The position numbers and the translations under genes were made by a program. From the NCBI GenBank assembly GCA_963975935.1, contig CAXBIQ010000010.1, positions 50,913-114,912 on the forward strand: DNA of 64,000 bases. The letters run 5' to 3'. Origin of the DNA: Planktosalinus sp963975935 (GTDB lineage: Bacteria > Bacteroidota > Bacteroidia > Flavobacteriales > Flavobacteriaceae). Of the stretch, positions 25,182-34,945 are shown piece after piece. The notes beneath the pieces are model-generated. The model worked only from the letters and a program-made list of their open reading frames with translations. It ran no database searches and was not told the origin of the DNA. How positions within the stretch are numbered: the first letter of the stretch is position 1; every line of letters starts with the position of its first letter.

Positions 25182-28100
25182 TTAAAACTCAAGTCCAAAA
25201 CCAAATGAAAACCGTAAGCCATCATCACCGTGAAACAGGTTAAAAGTCCCTTGAATACTGTCTGCACCGGTAATCCAAAACCCTCCGCCATAAGATGGGT
25301 GCCATGTTCTAGAATCTTCTCCCTTTGCCCATACCCTGCCGACATCATATCCGGTAAAGAGACCTATTTGCAAGGGAAGCAAACCCGTCTTAAAACTGTT
25401 GAAGCTATAGCGCAAATCACCACTGGTTATTAATGATGACCGGCCTATAAACCGTTCATCCCGGTATGCCCGCAAGCCGGTATTCCCCCCCAACGCAGCT
25501 GCCTGATAAAACTCAAAGTCGTTGCCAATATTCAAGTGAGCAGAAACATTTGTTTTTAACACAAGCTTTCGGTTTGTAGATATGGCATTGTACAATCCCA
25601 GACGGGGTTTAAAATAACCATATGTGCCTGATTCTTTCACATTGGTGGTTGTGCCTAAAATCAAATCAAAAAGCATTCCCCGTGTGGGGTTCAGCACATT
25701 GTCAAAACTTCGGTAAGCATATGCAGCTTCAGCATTAAAGAAGTATTTGCGCTCTTCAAGGTCAAGTTCGGGATAAAGCGATACAAATCTGTCCGGACTG
25801 TTCTCAAGTTCAACGGTTTCACCCCGCAGCTTAAACTGAAAAGTACTTCCAAAATGACTGTTTCGCTTCAAGCCCACCTCAGCAGCAAGAATACTCCAGC
25901 GCACCCTGTTATAATCCATCCCAAGTTCATCGTCATTGTTTACACTTTCGTTACCAAAACCAAAAAAGTTCCTGGCATACGTAGGTGATGTAAACCTTCC
26001 TCCCACGATCATATTCCAGCGTCTCACAATTTTGGCAAACTCACCGTTGTAATTTATATCAAAACCATCAGTGGCAAAATAATAGCCGGCCCTGAACTTA
26101 TGACGTCTTGTAAAGGGGTTTCTTTGAAAATTGTATTTAGAATGTGTGTTTGAGATGCCCACTAAAAAACCGTCATCAGGATTGTATCCCAAACTCGGAA
26201 TCAAAGTGTTTGAGCTTGATATTTGTTTGTAAATATCATAGGTATTATTGTCATAGTCATCAAGAAAGCGATACCCTGCACCCCCATGAGTTTCAATTTT
26301 GTTGGGCTGTGTCCTCCAATCATACACGCGGATTTTTTTTCCTTCCTCTATGTCAAAAATATCATTTCCATGACCTCCAATGATACGTATTAAAATGGGG
26401 TCATCTGCCACACCGCTGACCTCAAAGATGTCATCTTCATCCAGACCATAGACCCATATCTCATTAGTTTCATCCTTGAAATAGTCTCTGTCAGACATTA
26501 GGTTATCCTTTTCACCCTTAATATTCCGGTATACTTTGATATTGGTAACCCCTTCAGGCTTTCTTGTGATTACGATAAAGTCATCTTTGTTAGTGGCAGT
26601 CACTACCTGAAACTTTGAAAAAATACCGTAATATTCTTTTGCAATTTCAACCAGATTACCCCTTCTTCCCTTGAGTTTTTGTTTTATTTCCGTTACGGTT
26701 TCATCCCTGACTTCTTTAGGCAAAGCCATAAATGCCTCCTCAATGATTTCATCTGTGACATTTTCCTGAATAAATGCAGCTTCATTGATCCAGTCTTCAT
26801 AAGTACTGTTCTTTAATAATGCCCGGTCCAGCTTCATTCCGGCAGCGTTAAACCACTCACTATTATTAAGTTCTTCATCATAGACTGTCAATTGTTTTGC
26901 CATGCCTACTAGGGAACGAATGACATCAAGAAAAGCTCCGTCAAAATTGGCAAAAACCTGATCCCTGTCGCGGGGAATGGGCACAAAAACATCAAAACCG
27001 TCATCTCTTTTAAACTCCGCCCAGCGCCATTGATCTGCGTGACGGTCCCAGTCACCGATAAGCATATCAAAAAGCCGGGCACGTATGTATGCATTTTCGT
27101 CAAGGATATTGTGTTCACTTTTGAGCAATTTTTCAAAAAGCTCATCAGTACTTCTTATTTTATCAGCAAAATCAAATATTTCTTCTCCTTCATATTTTCC
27201 GTGAGGGCGTTCTACCATCATATAGAGTTCGTCTCCATATTCCTCGTTGTATTTGCCCAGCGCTTTTTGTTTGGGAACGTAATACAATTCCGGGAGGGTA
27301 TGCAGCACCTCAGAAGCATCAGCTAACTTGGGTATGGCAAAAGCCGCATAAGGGTGTGCTGCTGTATAAAAATCATATACAAGATCTTCTGTTACGGTAT
27401 TCTCAAAGTCATCTCCCAGACTGGTTTCCGGTAAGACTACTTTTTGAAGATACTGCAAGGCACTTTTTTTAATCCCGCGCATATTGTAGTTTCTTCCTTT
27501 TTTATCCTTAAGGCGCAGTGATTTTGTTTGATTGCCCCCTCCTTTTCTCACCGGGGTCAAACCACCATACAAGGTGTCAAGAATAGCCACTTTTGCTTCT
27601 ACCTTGGTTCCATAGGCGTCCCTGTAGCGATCACCCCAGAAAGTTTCAAAAAAGGCAGATCTATCGGTTCTTTCAAGATCATAGACTGAAGCCATTATGG
27701 TTTCGGAATAGCTTTCAGGAAAATCAGTATCTGCATAATCTTCGACGGGAGGGTGCACTTCATATTCAAAAAGCAAATTGGGCCGGTCATCACCTTCTAC
27801 CCCATAAAACCGAACCCAGGAAGAGCCATCTTCAAAAACGTCAAGAACAACAAAACCATAACCCCCATAACTGAAGAGGCCGTTTTTACCCAATCCGCCA
27901 TAGGATTCTTTGGATGTGGAACCGGAGACAATTTGCTTCAGTGGCCCCTCCTCCAGGTATTGTATATTGTGTTCATGACCTGATAAAATGACCAGTCGCT
28001 CGCTATCCTTAAGCAGGACAGCCATACGTTTCATCAATTCGTTATATTTCTCATTAAAGCGATCCTGCTTTGAAACCCCACCCTGGGTGCGAATTTGTGT

Positions 28101-28871
28101 TACAAGGGAGGATAAAACGGGTAAGGGGAAATTGCTTTGGGTGGGAAAAAGGTGTTTTGCAAATGCAAATTTTCCTCCATGAACACCATTGGTAAACATG
28201 GGGTGGTGCATGGCAAACAAAACGGTTTTGTTTTGGTTCTTTTTAATTTCACCGGCAATTTCTTCAAAAAATTTCTCCCGGGTCTTGATCTCACATTTTT
28301 CATTCATCAAGGGATGGTGGTTCCAGTCTTCCAGATACCACTGGGTATCAACGATAACGAGTTGGATGTTTTCAGTGAGTTCAATACTTTCAATAGGGCA
28401 GCCGTTTTTGGGAAGGAAAATATCCTTGTCGCCGCTCAGATCTCTCAAATATTTTTCCTGCATATCAAGACTGTAAAGGCCGTTGTCATACCAGTCGTGA
28501 TTTCCGGGTATAAAATATATTTTATCGACACCCTCCTTTACACTCTCATACTGTACATTGAGTTTATGTTCGGTAAGCTCCCTGTCCTTGTGATTTTCAG
28601 GAACTAGGCCGCTGGGATAAATATTGTCTCCCAGAAACAACGCAACATTGTCTTCAGAGGGGTTGGCGTTGAGGAAGTTTTTAAAAGCCAGAAGTGCCGG
28701 GGTACTCATTCCCATTTCAGCATCACCTCCATCCCCAAAGAGGTAAAACGTTTTTTCAATCTTCTTTTCTTGTGGATATGCCGGTTGATTGTCTTTTACA
28801 CGTGTCTGGGGTGCATAGGTAGCACAGGCTGACACCATAACTGCTAAAAAAAGGAAGCCTAATTTTTTCAT
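25182..28871 (-). CDS. Lipoprotein fusing metallophosphoesterase, kinase-like domain and outer-membrane barrel
   Basis: A 1229-residue lipoprotein (lipobox C16). Residues 40-370 form a calcineurin-type phosphoesterase: GDGGD 46-50, GDN 81-83, GNHD 123-126, MHHP 221-224, GHEHN 298-302. Residues 430-660 show a Gly-rich loop (GGGNQT 444-449), then GDWDRHADQW (606-615) and RDRD (634-637), reminiscent of the catalytic and metal loops of CotH/FAM20/HipA-type kinases. From about 860 on it is a 16-strand-like BamA/Omp85 surface-antigen domain. It probably sits in the outer membrane. The phosphoesterase and barrel are confident; the kinase-like reading is inference. Confidence 0.8.
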   Translation of the reverse strand: MKKLGFLFLAVMVSACATYAPQTRVKDNQPAYPQEKKIEKTFYLFGDGGDAEMGMSTPALLAFKNFLNANPSEDNVALFLGDNIYPSGLVPENHKDRELTEHKLNVQYESVKEGVDKIYFIPGNHDWYDNGLYSLDMQEKYLRDLSGDKDIFLPKNGCPIESIELTENIQLVIVDTQWYLEDWNHHPLMNEKCEIKTREKFFEEIAGEIKKNQNKTVLFAMHHPMFTNGVHGGKFAFAKHLFPTQSNFPLPVLSSLVTQIRTQGGVSKQDRFNEKYNELMKRMAVLLKDSERLVILSGHEHNIQYLEEGPLKQIVSGSTSKESYGGLGKNGLFSYGGYGFVVLDVFEDGSSWVRFYGVEGDDRPNLLFEYEVHPPVEDYADTDFPESYSETIMASVYDLERTDRSAFFETFWGDRYRDAYGTKVEAKVAILDTLYGGLTPVRKGGGNQTKSLRLKDKKGRNYNMRGIKKSALQYLQKVVLPETSLGDDFENTVTEDLVYDFYTAAHPYAAFAIPKLADASEVLHTLPELYYVPKQKALGKYNEEYGDELYMMVERPHGKYEGEEIFDFADKIRSTDELFEKLLKSEHNILDENAYIRARLFDMLIGDWDRHADQWRWAEFKRDDGFDVFVPIPRDRDQVFANFDGAFLDVIRSLVGMAKQLTVYDEELNNSEWFNAAGMKLDRALLKNSTYEDWINEAAFIQENVTDEIIEEAFMALPKEVRDETVTEIKQKLKGRRGNLVEIAKEYYGIFSKFQVVTATNKDDFIVITRKPEGVTNIKVYRNIKGEKDNLMSDRDYFKDETNEIWVYGLDEDDIFEVSGVADDPILIRIIGGHGNDIFDIEEGKKIRVYDWRTQPNKIETHGGAGYRFLDDYDNNTYDIYKQISSSNTLIPSLGYNPDDGFLVGISNTHSKYNFQRNPFTRRHKFRAGYYFATDGFDINYNGEFAKIVRRWNMIVGGRFTSPTYARNFFGFGNESVNNDDELGMDYNRVRWSILAAEVGLKRNSHFGSTFQFKLRGETVELENSPDRFVSLYPELDLEERKYFFNAEAAYAYRSFDNVLNPTRGMLFDLILGTTTNVKESGTYGYFKPRLGLYNAISTNRKLVLKTNVSAHLNIGNDFEFYQAAALGGNTGLRAYRDERFIGRSSLITSGDLRYSFNSFKTGLLPLQIGLFTGYDVGRVWAKGEDSRTWHPSYGGGFWITGADSIQGTFNLFHGDDGLRFSFGFGLEF

Positions 28872-29000
28872 AGATAATATGTATTGCCTGCAATTTAATA
28901 TAAAATCAGATAAAAATTTACCAGAATTGACACATTACATTTATCTTAACTTTTAAAGGTAGCAACAGATTTTTTATTAATTTGGCAAAAAAAATATTTC

Positions 29001-30176
29001 ATGTCCGAGCTGATTAAAAAAGCAGATGCTTTTGTTTTAAATTTATTCAAAGAAAAACTCCCGCACACTTTTGTATATCACAATTACACCCATACCAGAA
29101 GGGTTGTAAAAAGTACTGAAGATATCATCGAAAATACTGAAGAGCTTTCAGATCATGAAATACAAATATTGCTGTTAGCGGCCTGGTTGCACGATACCGG
29201 TTACTCTGTTAGCATTGAAAATCACGAAGAACACAGTATAACCATTGCCGAAAACTTCTTAAAGGAAGAAGGAGTGGATAAAAAAACCATTGATGCTGTG
29301 CTCAGTTGCATTGAGGCCACACGTATGAGCAATGCCCCAAAAAATAAACTGGACGAAATTATAAAAGATGCCGACTCCTCCCATTTGTCTAAGGAGTATT
29401 ACATGGAAACTTCTGAACTCCTGAGACAGGAATTGAAACTACATAACATACACGAATATACTGCAAAGGAATGGCTGGATGCCAATATTGACCTGTTTAC
29501 GAAAAAACACCAGTATTTTACCCCATATGCTTTAAAAAACTGGGAACCTAAAAAAGATAAAAACCTCCTTGAGCTTATTAAAAGCAAAGAGAAGAAAAAC
29601 AAAAATCAAAGAAAAGAGGAGCTAAAAGTAAAACTTAAAAACGCCAACCCTGAACGAAGTATCCAAACCCTTTTCCGGGTCACCATGAGGAATCACTTAA
29701 AGTTGAGTGATATTGCAGATACCAAAGCCAATATTTTACTCTCGGTAAATGCGATCGTCATTACACTTGTTTTTTCAGTACTTGGTGCAAAATTAAATGC
29801 TCCTGAAAATGCCCATTTGACCATTCCCACCCTTATACTTGTTCTTTTCAGTGTAGCTTCCATCATTGGCGCCATTCTTTCCACACGACCCAATGTGACA
29901 AGTGGCGAATTTACAAAAGAGCAGGTGCTGAACAGGGAAATAAATATTCTCTTCTTCGGAAACTTTCATAAAATGCCTTATGACGAGTACCGTTGGGCAA
30001 TGGAAGAAACCATTAACGATAAGGATTATGTTTATGAATCGCTGATAAAAGACCTGTATTATCTGGGGAAAGTACTGGATAAAAAATACAAGCTATTGCG
30101 CATCACCTATACTATTTTTATGACAGGCATTATCGTTTCAGTAATGGCCTTTATTATTTCATTTTACCTTATTTAG
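29001..30176 (+). CDS. HD-domain phosphohydrolase fused to a PycTM membrane domain
   Basis: A 391-residue protein. Residues 20-190 are an HD domain (His in YNYTH, H64-D65, later H75-x2-H78, and an Asp in KDADSSH). Residues 215-391 match the two-to-three-helix membrane module (KLSDIADTKANILLSVNAI then LSTRPNV) known as PycTM, the effector module of Pycsar cyclic-pyrimidine defence. No cyclase is nearby, so it may be a stand-alone nucleotide-hydrolysing membrane protein. Its 3' end overlaps the opposite gene by 8 bases. Confidence 0.78.
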   Translation: MSELIKKADAFVLNLFKEKLPHTFVYHNYTHTRRVVKSTEDIIENTEELSDHEIQILLLAAWLHDTGYSVSIENHEEHSITIAENFLKEEGVDKKTIDAVLSCIEATRMSNAPKNKLDEIIKDADSSHLSKEYYMETSELLRQELKLHNIHEYTAKEWLDANIDLFTKKHQYFTPYALKNWEPKKDKNLLELIKSKEKKNKNQRKEELKVKLKNANPERSIQTLFRVTMRNHLKLSDIADTKANILLSVNAIVITLVFSVLGAKLNAPENAHLTIPTLILVLFSVASIIGAILSTRPNVTSGEFTKEQVLNREINILFFGNFHKMPYDEYRWAMEETINDKDYVYESLIKDLYYLGKVLDKKYKLLRITYTIFMTGIIVSVMAFIISFYLI

Positions 30177-32544
30177 TGGCAATCTCCTTCATAAGGTCAT
30201 CATATGAATACTGTTGTTTTGAACGGCCGTTATGATACAGTACTTCAACGCGTAAGGCTTTTAATCCCACTACTCCCTGCAGGTCTTCGACATCAAGGTT
30301 TTCCACTTCTTTACCAAGAATGTTTTTCGATTGCAGGAAACTGATATATTTCTTATACTCTTTCTCATCATCCTTATGAGAATACACAATTACTATTTTT
30401 CCTTTTTGGGTGATGCGTTCTTCTGTATTCTTGATAAAGGCTTTGTCAATGCGTTTTTTAATGATTTCATAACGGGCATTATAGGTGCCGTCAACATCAA
30501 ATTTTTTCTCATCCATGCGATACCTTATGGAAAGTGTGGTATTAAAGACGAGTATAAGTGAAGAAGCCTCCAATTGCAATGGGGAATCTTTTTGTATCTG
30601 GTAAAATTTGTTTTCCACTTCACACATGGTTTGCAATTGCCACAAACGCAGGTTTTGCAAATATACTTTATCAAAAGTCTTATCCTTAACCATTGAATTG
30701 CCAATGTAGATATTATGGTCCACACCGTCTGTCTTGTAACGCTCAAAATAATGCGGATAGATTTTTTGTACCTCTTCTTGTCTTTTATCAAGCAAAGCGG
30801 CAATTTTCATATTAATACGTAATACTGCTTTATCAAATTCTTTTCTGTTGTTATAAACCACACCGCTTTCAGAGTCTAGCATATCATAGTAATTAACAAC
30901 TTCATTGCTTAATTTTTTAGATAATTGCTGGATATGGTTCATAACCGGACCAACTTCTTCTTGCATAAAGTTGACAATTTTCTGCTCACTTGAGGCATTG
31001 AAATCTGACTTAATTTCTTTTTTTACCTCTGAAATCTGAAAACTTACCTGCTCAAAGATTGCAAGGGCTTTTTCTTCCCTGGCTTTTTTTAATATGGATT
31101 CCGCTAGTTCCAGTTGTTCCATTAAATCCTTCAGAATGGTTGTATTTCTAACACCTGAAGAACCTATAATATCAATTTGACCATACAAAGGATACACATT
31201 GTTGAAAACGATATCACGGAAGGAAGCCTCCTCACCTGTCTCTGATTCAGAAATAAAACGTTTTGCTTCTTCTTCAAAAATCCATAGAACACTGGGATGA
31301 ATGGCAGTGCACTCATTCTGGATAACTGCTTTTATTTTATTCTCATAAGCTTCTTTGTTGCGCTCAAGGGTAGTTACAATATAAGGCAGTACATCTTCCA
31401 GTTTGTTGGCATTTATCCTGTTGAGTTCATTTTTTCTGAAAGAAACAAGTTCCAGCACACCAATGAGTTTATCTCCCTTTGCAATGGGTGCCAGTATACA
31501 ACTCTTTATGTTATTGTTCACCAGGCTTGTTGCCAGAAAATTGGACTTGCTGCGCTTGTCATAAGCGTCAACATTGGTAATTACATAGTAATCGTGATTT
31601 TTTATCAGGGCTTCATAAGAAGAGGGACACAAACCGGTTTTACAATCTTTATGCTGATTGTCATTGAGTATAAAATTGGGAATGTCCAGAAAATCAAAAT
31701 TTTTGAGTTCCATTTCAGTTTCATCAAACTTGGTCAGTCCAATACGAAGGTCATTAATCTTAAATATAGACTGAAAAATCTTCTGAAATTTAGATACTAT
31801 CGAGACCGATTTATCCTGATTCAAAAGTGTTGTCTTTAATTCAGAAATGGCATTATCAACAGTGACATCAGTAAGGTTGACAATGGCAAAGCCCTTAAAC
31901 AACCAACTGTTTGGAGGGAATTTTTCTTTCCACAAGTCTATGTTATCCGTATCAGCAAGTAATGCATCAATATCTTCGGGAGTGATTTCTACTGCATTAT
32001 CGTTAGGTAAAATTTCCACAAAGTCAGCATTGTAACTCACACGATAGTGCTTATCAACCCCTTCATCATCAGGAATATCATAGTAGACAGGTCGTGAAAT
32101 ATCTATATTCAACCCAAAATTTGTTTTGAGTATAAGCATGCATGACATGATAAAGAAGAAGTTATCGTCAAAATTGCGAATCTCAAGGTTAAAATCAGGT
32201 CCTGCGGCTTTCAGGATATTCTGAAAACGTTTTGAGGGATGTAAAACAAAGTTTTGAAACGGAACCGTAACGGCTTTGATTTCGTTTGAAGTCAAAATAT
32301 CCGGAAAGAGGTCGTTTAATATAACATCAATGGCCTGACTGTATTTGCTGAGTTCTTCCGGGTGCTCAATACCCTCAATCAGTTTGGGATAGGGCTTGAT
32401 AAATTCCAGAAGACTTTGAATGTACTTTTTTTCAAAAGGACTAATGTCCGGTTCATGAAGTTTGCTTTCATAAAAATCAAGAATTTTGTGGAAACTGATT
32501 TTTATCTGCAACGGAAAATCGCTATGGGCACTGTTTATAAACAT
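30169..32544 (-). CDS. Large GAF-domain-containing protein, function unknown
   Basis: A 791-residue soluble protein. A GAF-like sensor lies around 330-400 (ILAPIAKGDKLIGVLELVSF). The C-terminal part has long charged helices (about 470-560). No output domain (kinase, cyclase, EAL) was recognised. The start at 32544 is chosen because an exact -7 box lies at 32563-32570, 18 bases upstream, which excludes the earlier in-frame start. It converges on the HD-PycTM gene with an 8-base overlap; whether the two cooperate is unknown. Confidence 0.6.
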   Translation of the reverse strand: MFINSAHSDFPLQIKISFHKILDFYESKLHEPDISPFEKKYIQSLLEFIKPYPKLIEGIEHPEELSKYSQAIDVILNDLFPDILTSNEIKAVTVPFQNFVLHPSKRFQNILKAAGPDFNLEIRNFDDNFFFIMSCMLILKTNFGLNIDISRPVYYDIPDDEGVDKHYRVSYNADFVEILPNDNAVEITPEDIDALLADTDNIDLWKEKFPPNSWLFKGFAIVNLTDVTVDNAISELKTTLLNQDKSVSIVSKFQKIFQSIFKINDLRIGLTKFDETEMELKNFDFLDIPNFILNDNQHKDCKTGLCPSSYEALIKNHDYYVITNVDAYDKRSKSNFLATSLVNNNIKSCILAPIAKGDKLIGVLELVSFRKNELNRINANKLEDVLPYIVTTLERNKEAYENKIKAVIQNECTAIHPSVLWIFEEEAKRFISESETGEEASFRDIVFNNVYPLYGQIDIIGSSGVRNTTILKDLMEQLELAESILKKAREEKALAIFEQVSFQISEVKKEIKSDFNASSEQKIVNFMQEEVGPVMNHIQQLSKKLSNEVVNYYDMLDSESGVVYNNRKEFDKAVLRINMKIAALLDKRQEEVQKIYPHYFERYKTDGVDHNIYIGNSMVKDKTFDKVYLQNLRLWQLQTMCEVENKFYQIQKDSPLQLEASSLILVFNTTLSIRYRMDEKKFDVDGTYNARYEIIKKRIDKAFIKNTEERITQKGKIVIVYSHKDDEKEYKKYISFLQSKNILGKEVENLDVEDLQGVVGLKALRVEVLYHNGRSKQQYSYDDLMKEIATK

Positions 32545-32562
32545 TTCACTTATTTGAATCAA

Positions 32563-32570
32563 CAAAGATA
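32563..32570 (-). promoter_or_regulatory. -7 box of the GAF-protein gene
   Basis: On the minus strand TATCTTTG matches TAnnTTTG exactly, 18 bases before the ATG at 32544. Confidence 0.6.
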
Positions 32571-32665
32571 ACAATTAAGTAAATAACCTTTGAAATGGTG
32601 TTAAAATTTATTAAAAAGGCACCTGTAAAAAAGAAGATGTCAGACCTTTTGATAAACAAACAAAT

Positions 32666-33337
32666 CTACTCTTCTTCATCTTCAAAAGGAATCACCGTGG
32701 CTTCAAATTCAGCTGCTGTAAAGTCTTCCTTCTCTATCCATTTTTCTGAAGTAATAGCTTCATATTTTTGTTCTCCTTTGCTTTGCAATTCCCATAGAAT
32801 GTGTTCAGCTTCCGGAAAAGCCGCTTTGCCTCGTAAAGGCTCTTCAAACAGCCTGTGTATTAAATTACTGTCTTTAAGCCCTGCACTTAAAGCTTTAAGA
32901 GCTATTTCTTTTGAAATTTGAGGAGCCTCTCCGTTTTCAGCCTTTAATTCAAAAGTAATGACATTGGCCTGTGTAAGCGGAAATTTACCGTTGTATGCTT
33001 TGTAAAGCAATTGGTTGACTTCAAACAATTCTTTGTGTAAGGTGATATCTGAATAGTTTTCGGCTATTTTTTCCCGAAGCATTTCATGCGATAGGTTGTC
33101 GATTTGCCCGTCAACAAGTTCATCAGCGAGTTTGTATTCCAGCAGGATTTCTGCAGCTTCATTGGGCTCAAAATCGGCTATGGCCATAAAAAGGAACTCC
33201 CTGAGTTCTTTTGGTTTGAGGGATTGCGCATCAGGATAATTGAATTTTTCAAGCAATGCTTTATAATGGGCATCTGTCCAGGAGCCTTCAAGCTCATCAA
33301 CTTTTTTTACGGCATTAATTGTGACTGTATATTTCAT
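32666..33337 (-). CDS. Hypothetical protein
   Basis: A 223-residue acidic soluble protein with no signal peptide, membrane helix or known motif that I recognise. The first 100 residues look helical with paired acidic stretches; the end is strongly acidic (FEDEEE). It is monocistronic as far as can be seen, with a leader that could fold into a long hairpin (33361-33429). Confidence 0.6.
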   Translation of the reverse strand: MKYTVTINAVKKVDELEGSWTDAHYKALLEKFNYPDAQSLKPKELREFLFMAIADFEPNEAAEILLEYKLADELVDGQIDNLSHEMLREKIAENYSDITLHKELFEVNQLLYKAYNGKFPLTQANVITFELKAENGEAPQISKEIALKALSAGLKDSNLIHRLFEEPLRGKAAFPEAEHILWELQSKGEQKYEAITSEKWIEKEDFTAAEFEATVIPFEDEEE

Positions 33338-33360
33338 CGTTTGTTATTTTAGTGATTTAA

Positions 33361-33429
33361 CACCACACATGGATTAAGGGAAATTGTAAGAACCGGATGT
33401 GAATGCAGACAAATTCCGGTGGTGTGGTG
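33361..33429 (-). other. Nested inverted repeat in the leader of 32666-33337
   Basis: CACCACAC (33361-33368) pairs perfectly with GTGTGGTG (33422-33429); inside, GGAAATTGT (33379-33387) can pair with ACAAATTCC (33409-33417) with one mismatch. It lies 24 bases before the start codon of the downstream gene. No T-run follows, so it is not a plain terminator. The rest of 33430-33646 shows nothing supportable; a 61-codon open frame there has no homology I recognise. Confidence 0.4.
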
Positions 33430-33646
33430 ATATTTTGTAAAGTTATCCTTTAATTCTTCCGGTACAATGGGAATAAGGGTATTCTTAACATTCAAACGAG
33501 CACATAAAACAATAAAACTAAAACATTCTCCCAAAAATAAACAAGAGCATTACCGGTATACCCATCGATACACAAGCCAACCGTCAGGGCCAAGGGTTTC
33601 GAAATTTAATATTTTAGGTCAAAGAATAAACAAATTATAATCCATA

Positions 33647-33949
33647 TTATTTCTCCTCACTCTCATATACCTTCAGCCGTTGCCGCAAGAAAGAGATTTC
33701 TTCCTGAAGGGATTCTATTCTTCCGGTCAGGTGATGGATGGCGGTGATGCCCTCCGGATTGATCTGTAAATCATGATGCAGGCGGACGAATTTCTCAAGC
33801 AGGGAAAGCTGCCGCTGCGGGACGCAATGCACTTCATTAACTTTCTGTATCTCAATAAGGTCATAATCGCCGAGGGAAAGGACAAAGGCGTCAGACACAC
33901 TATGGTGCCGGCAGATGGTTTGTATGGTGATATATTCTTTTGATTCCAT
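33647..33949 (-). CDS. cbpM: Chaperone modulator CbpM
   Basis: A 100-residue MerR-like helical protein with a C-terminal coiled coil (about 70-98). It binds and restrains the J-protein CbpA, which is encoded 6 bases upstream. Family fit comes from size, the ITIQTICRHHSVSDAFVLSLGDYDLI start and this conserved gene pairing. Confidence 0.85.
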   Translation of the reverse strand: MESKEYITIQTICRHHSVSDAFVLSLGDYDLIEIQKVNEVHCVPQRQLSLLEKFVRLHHDLQINPEGITAIHHLTGRIESLQEEISFLRQRLKVYESEEK

Positions 33950-33955
33950 ATATTT

Positions 33956-34846
33956 TTATTTTGATAGGTTGGACAGTTCAGTAAAGAGCTCTCTCTGCTT
34001 TTCGCTAAGGTGTGCTGGGATTTTAACCTTATAGGTGACATAGAGGTCACCATACTCCCCTTCTTTTTTATAGACAGGGAAACCCTTACCCTTCAGCCGT
34101 ACCTGGGTTCCGTTCTGGGTGCCGGGGCTGACTTTTAGTTTTATCTTTCCGCTCATGGTGTCTACGGTGAGTTCTCCTCCCAGTACTGCGGTGTACAGGT
34201 CTATTTCTTTAGTGGTATACAAGTCGTCACCCACCCTTTTAAACTGAGAGCTATTGGCTACCGAAAAGGTGATGTAAAGGTCACCGGGAGGCCCGCCTTG
34301 TATGCCTTTTCCTCCTTTACCTGACAGTTTAATGGTCTGGTCGTGTGCAATCCCGGCCGGAATGGTAATGCGGATATTCTTTCCGCCAACGCTGAAAGTT
34401 TGCTTATGGGTGGTATAGGCTTGCTCCAGGGTAAGGGCGACTTCCGCCTGTATATCCTGACCTCGGAATTTCACCCCGCCGGCCCTGCCGCCGGCCCTTC
34501 CACCAAACATGGAAGCAAAAAAATCAGAGAATTCGTCTTCGCCAAAGCCCCCGGAAGCCTGCGACCCTTGATAAGCATACTGTTGACGCTGCTGTTCCTG
34601 CTCCCTACGGTATTTTTCATATTCCTCGCCACGTTCCCACTCCTTGCCGTATTTGTCGTATTTTGCCCTTTTTTCAGGGTCGCTGAGCACTTCATTGGCC
34701 TCATTCAACTGCTGAAATTTCTTTTGGGCCTCCGGGTCATTGGGATTGAGGTCGGGATGTAGCTTTCGCGCAAGCTTACGATAAGCTTTTTTTATTTCCT
34801 GGGTGGTCGCGCTCTTGTCCACGCCCAGTATTTTATAGTAATCCAT
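33956..34846 (-). CDS. cbpA: CbpA-type DnaJ co-chaperone
   Basis: A 296-residue J-protein: J domain 1-70 with the HPD motif (KLHPDLNPNDPEA), Gly/Phe-rich linker (about 90-125), no zinc-finger cysteines, and two C-terminal substrate-binding beta domains (PPGDLYITFSV; GEYGDLYVTYKV). It stimulates DnaK ATPase. The lack of the Cys-rich domain makes it CbpA rather than DnaJ. It pairs with cbpM downstream. Confidence 0.92.
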   Translation of the reverse strand: MDYYKILGVDKSATTQEIKKAYRKLARKLHPDLNPNDPEAQKKFQQLNEANEVLSDPEKRAKYDKYGKEWERGEEYEKYRREQEQQRQQYAYQGSQASGGFGEDEFSDFFASMFGGRAGGRAGGVKFRGQDIQAEVALTLEQAYTTHKQTFSVGGKNIRITIPAGIAHDQTIKLSGKGGKGIQGGPPGDLYITFSVANSSQFKRVGDDLYTTKEIDLYTAVLGGELTVDTMSGKIKLKVSPGTQNGTQVRLKGKGFPVYKKEGEYGDLYVTYKVKIPAHLSEKQRELFTELSNLSK

Positions 34847-34945
34847 AGATGCTTTCCTAAACTATTGCTTCTGATACTTAAAGATACGGAATTTTATTTT
34901 TTCGGGAAATCCCCGGCTGCCAACTTTTTTATAAAAGACGGAGGT

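Noticed and set aside
29001..30176. Complete Pycsar anti-phage system
   Set aside because: Only the PycTM module is present, fused to HD; no cyclase gene is near.
33349..33534. 61-codon frame on the minus strand
   Set aside because: No recognisable motif, and it overlaps the inverted repeat; it looks like chance coding.
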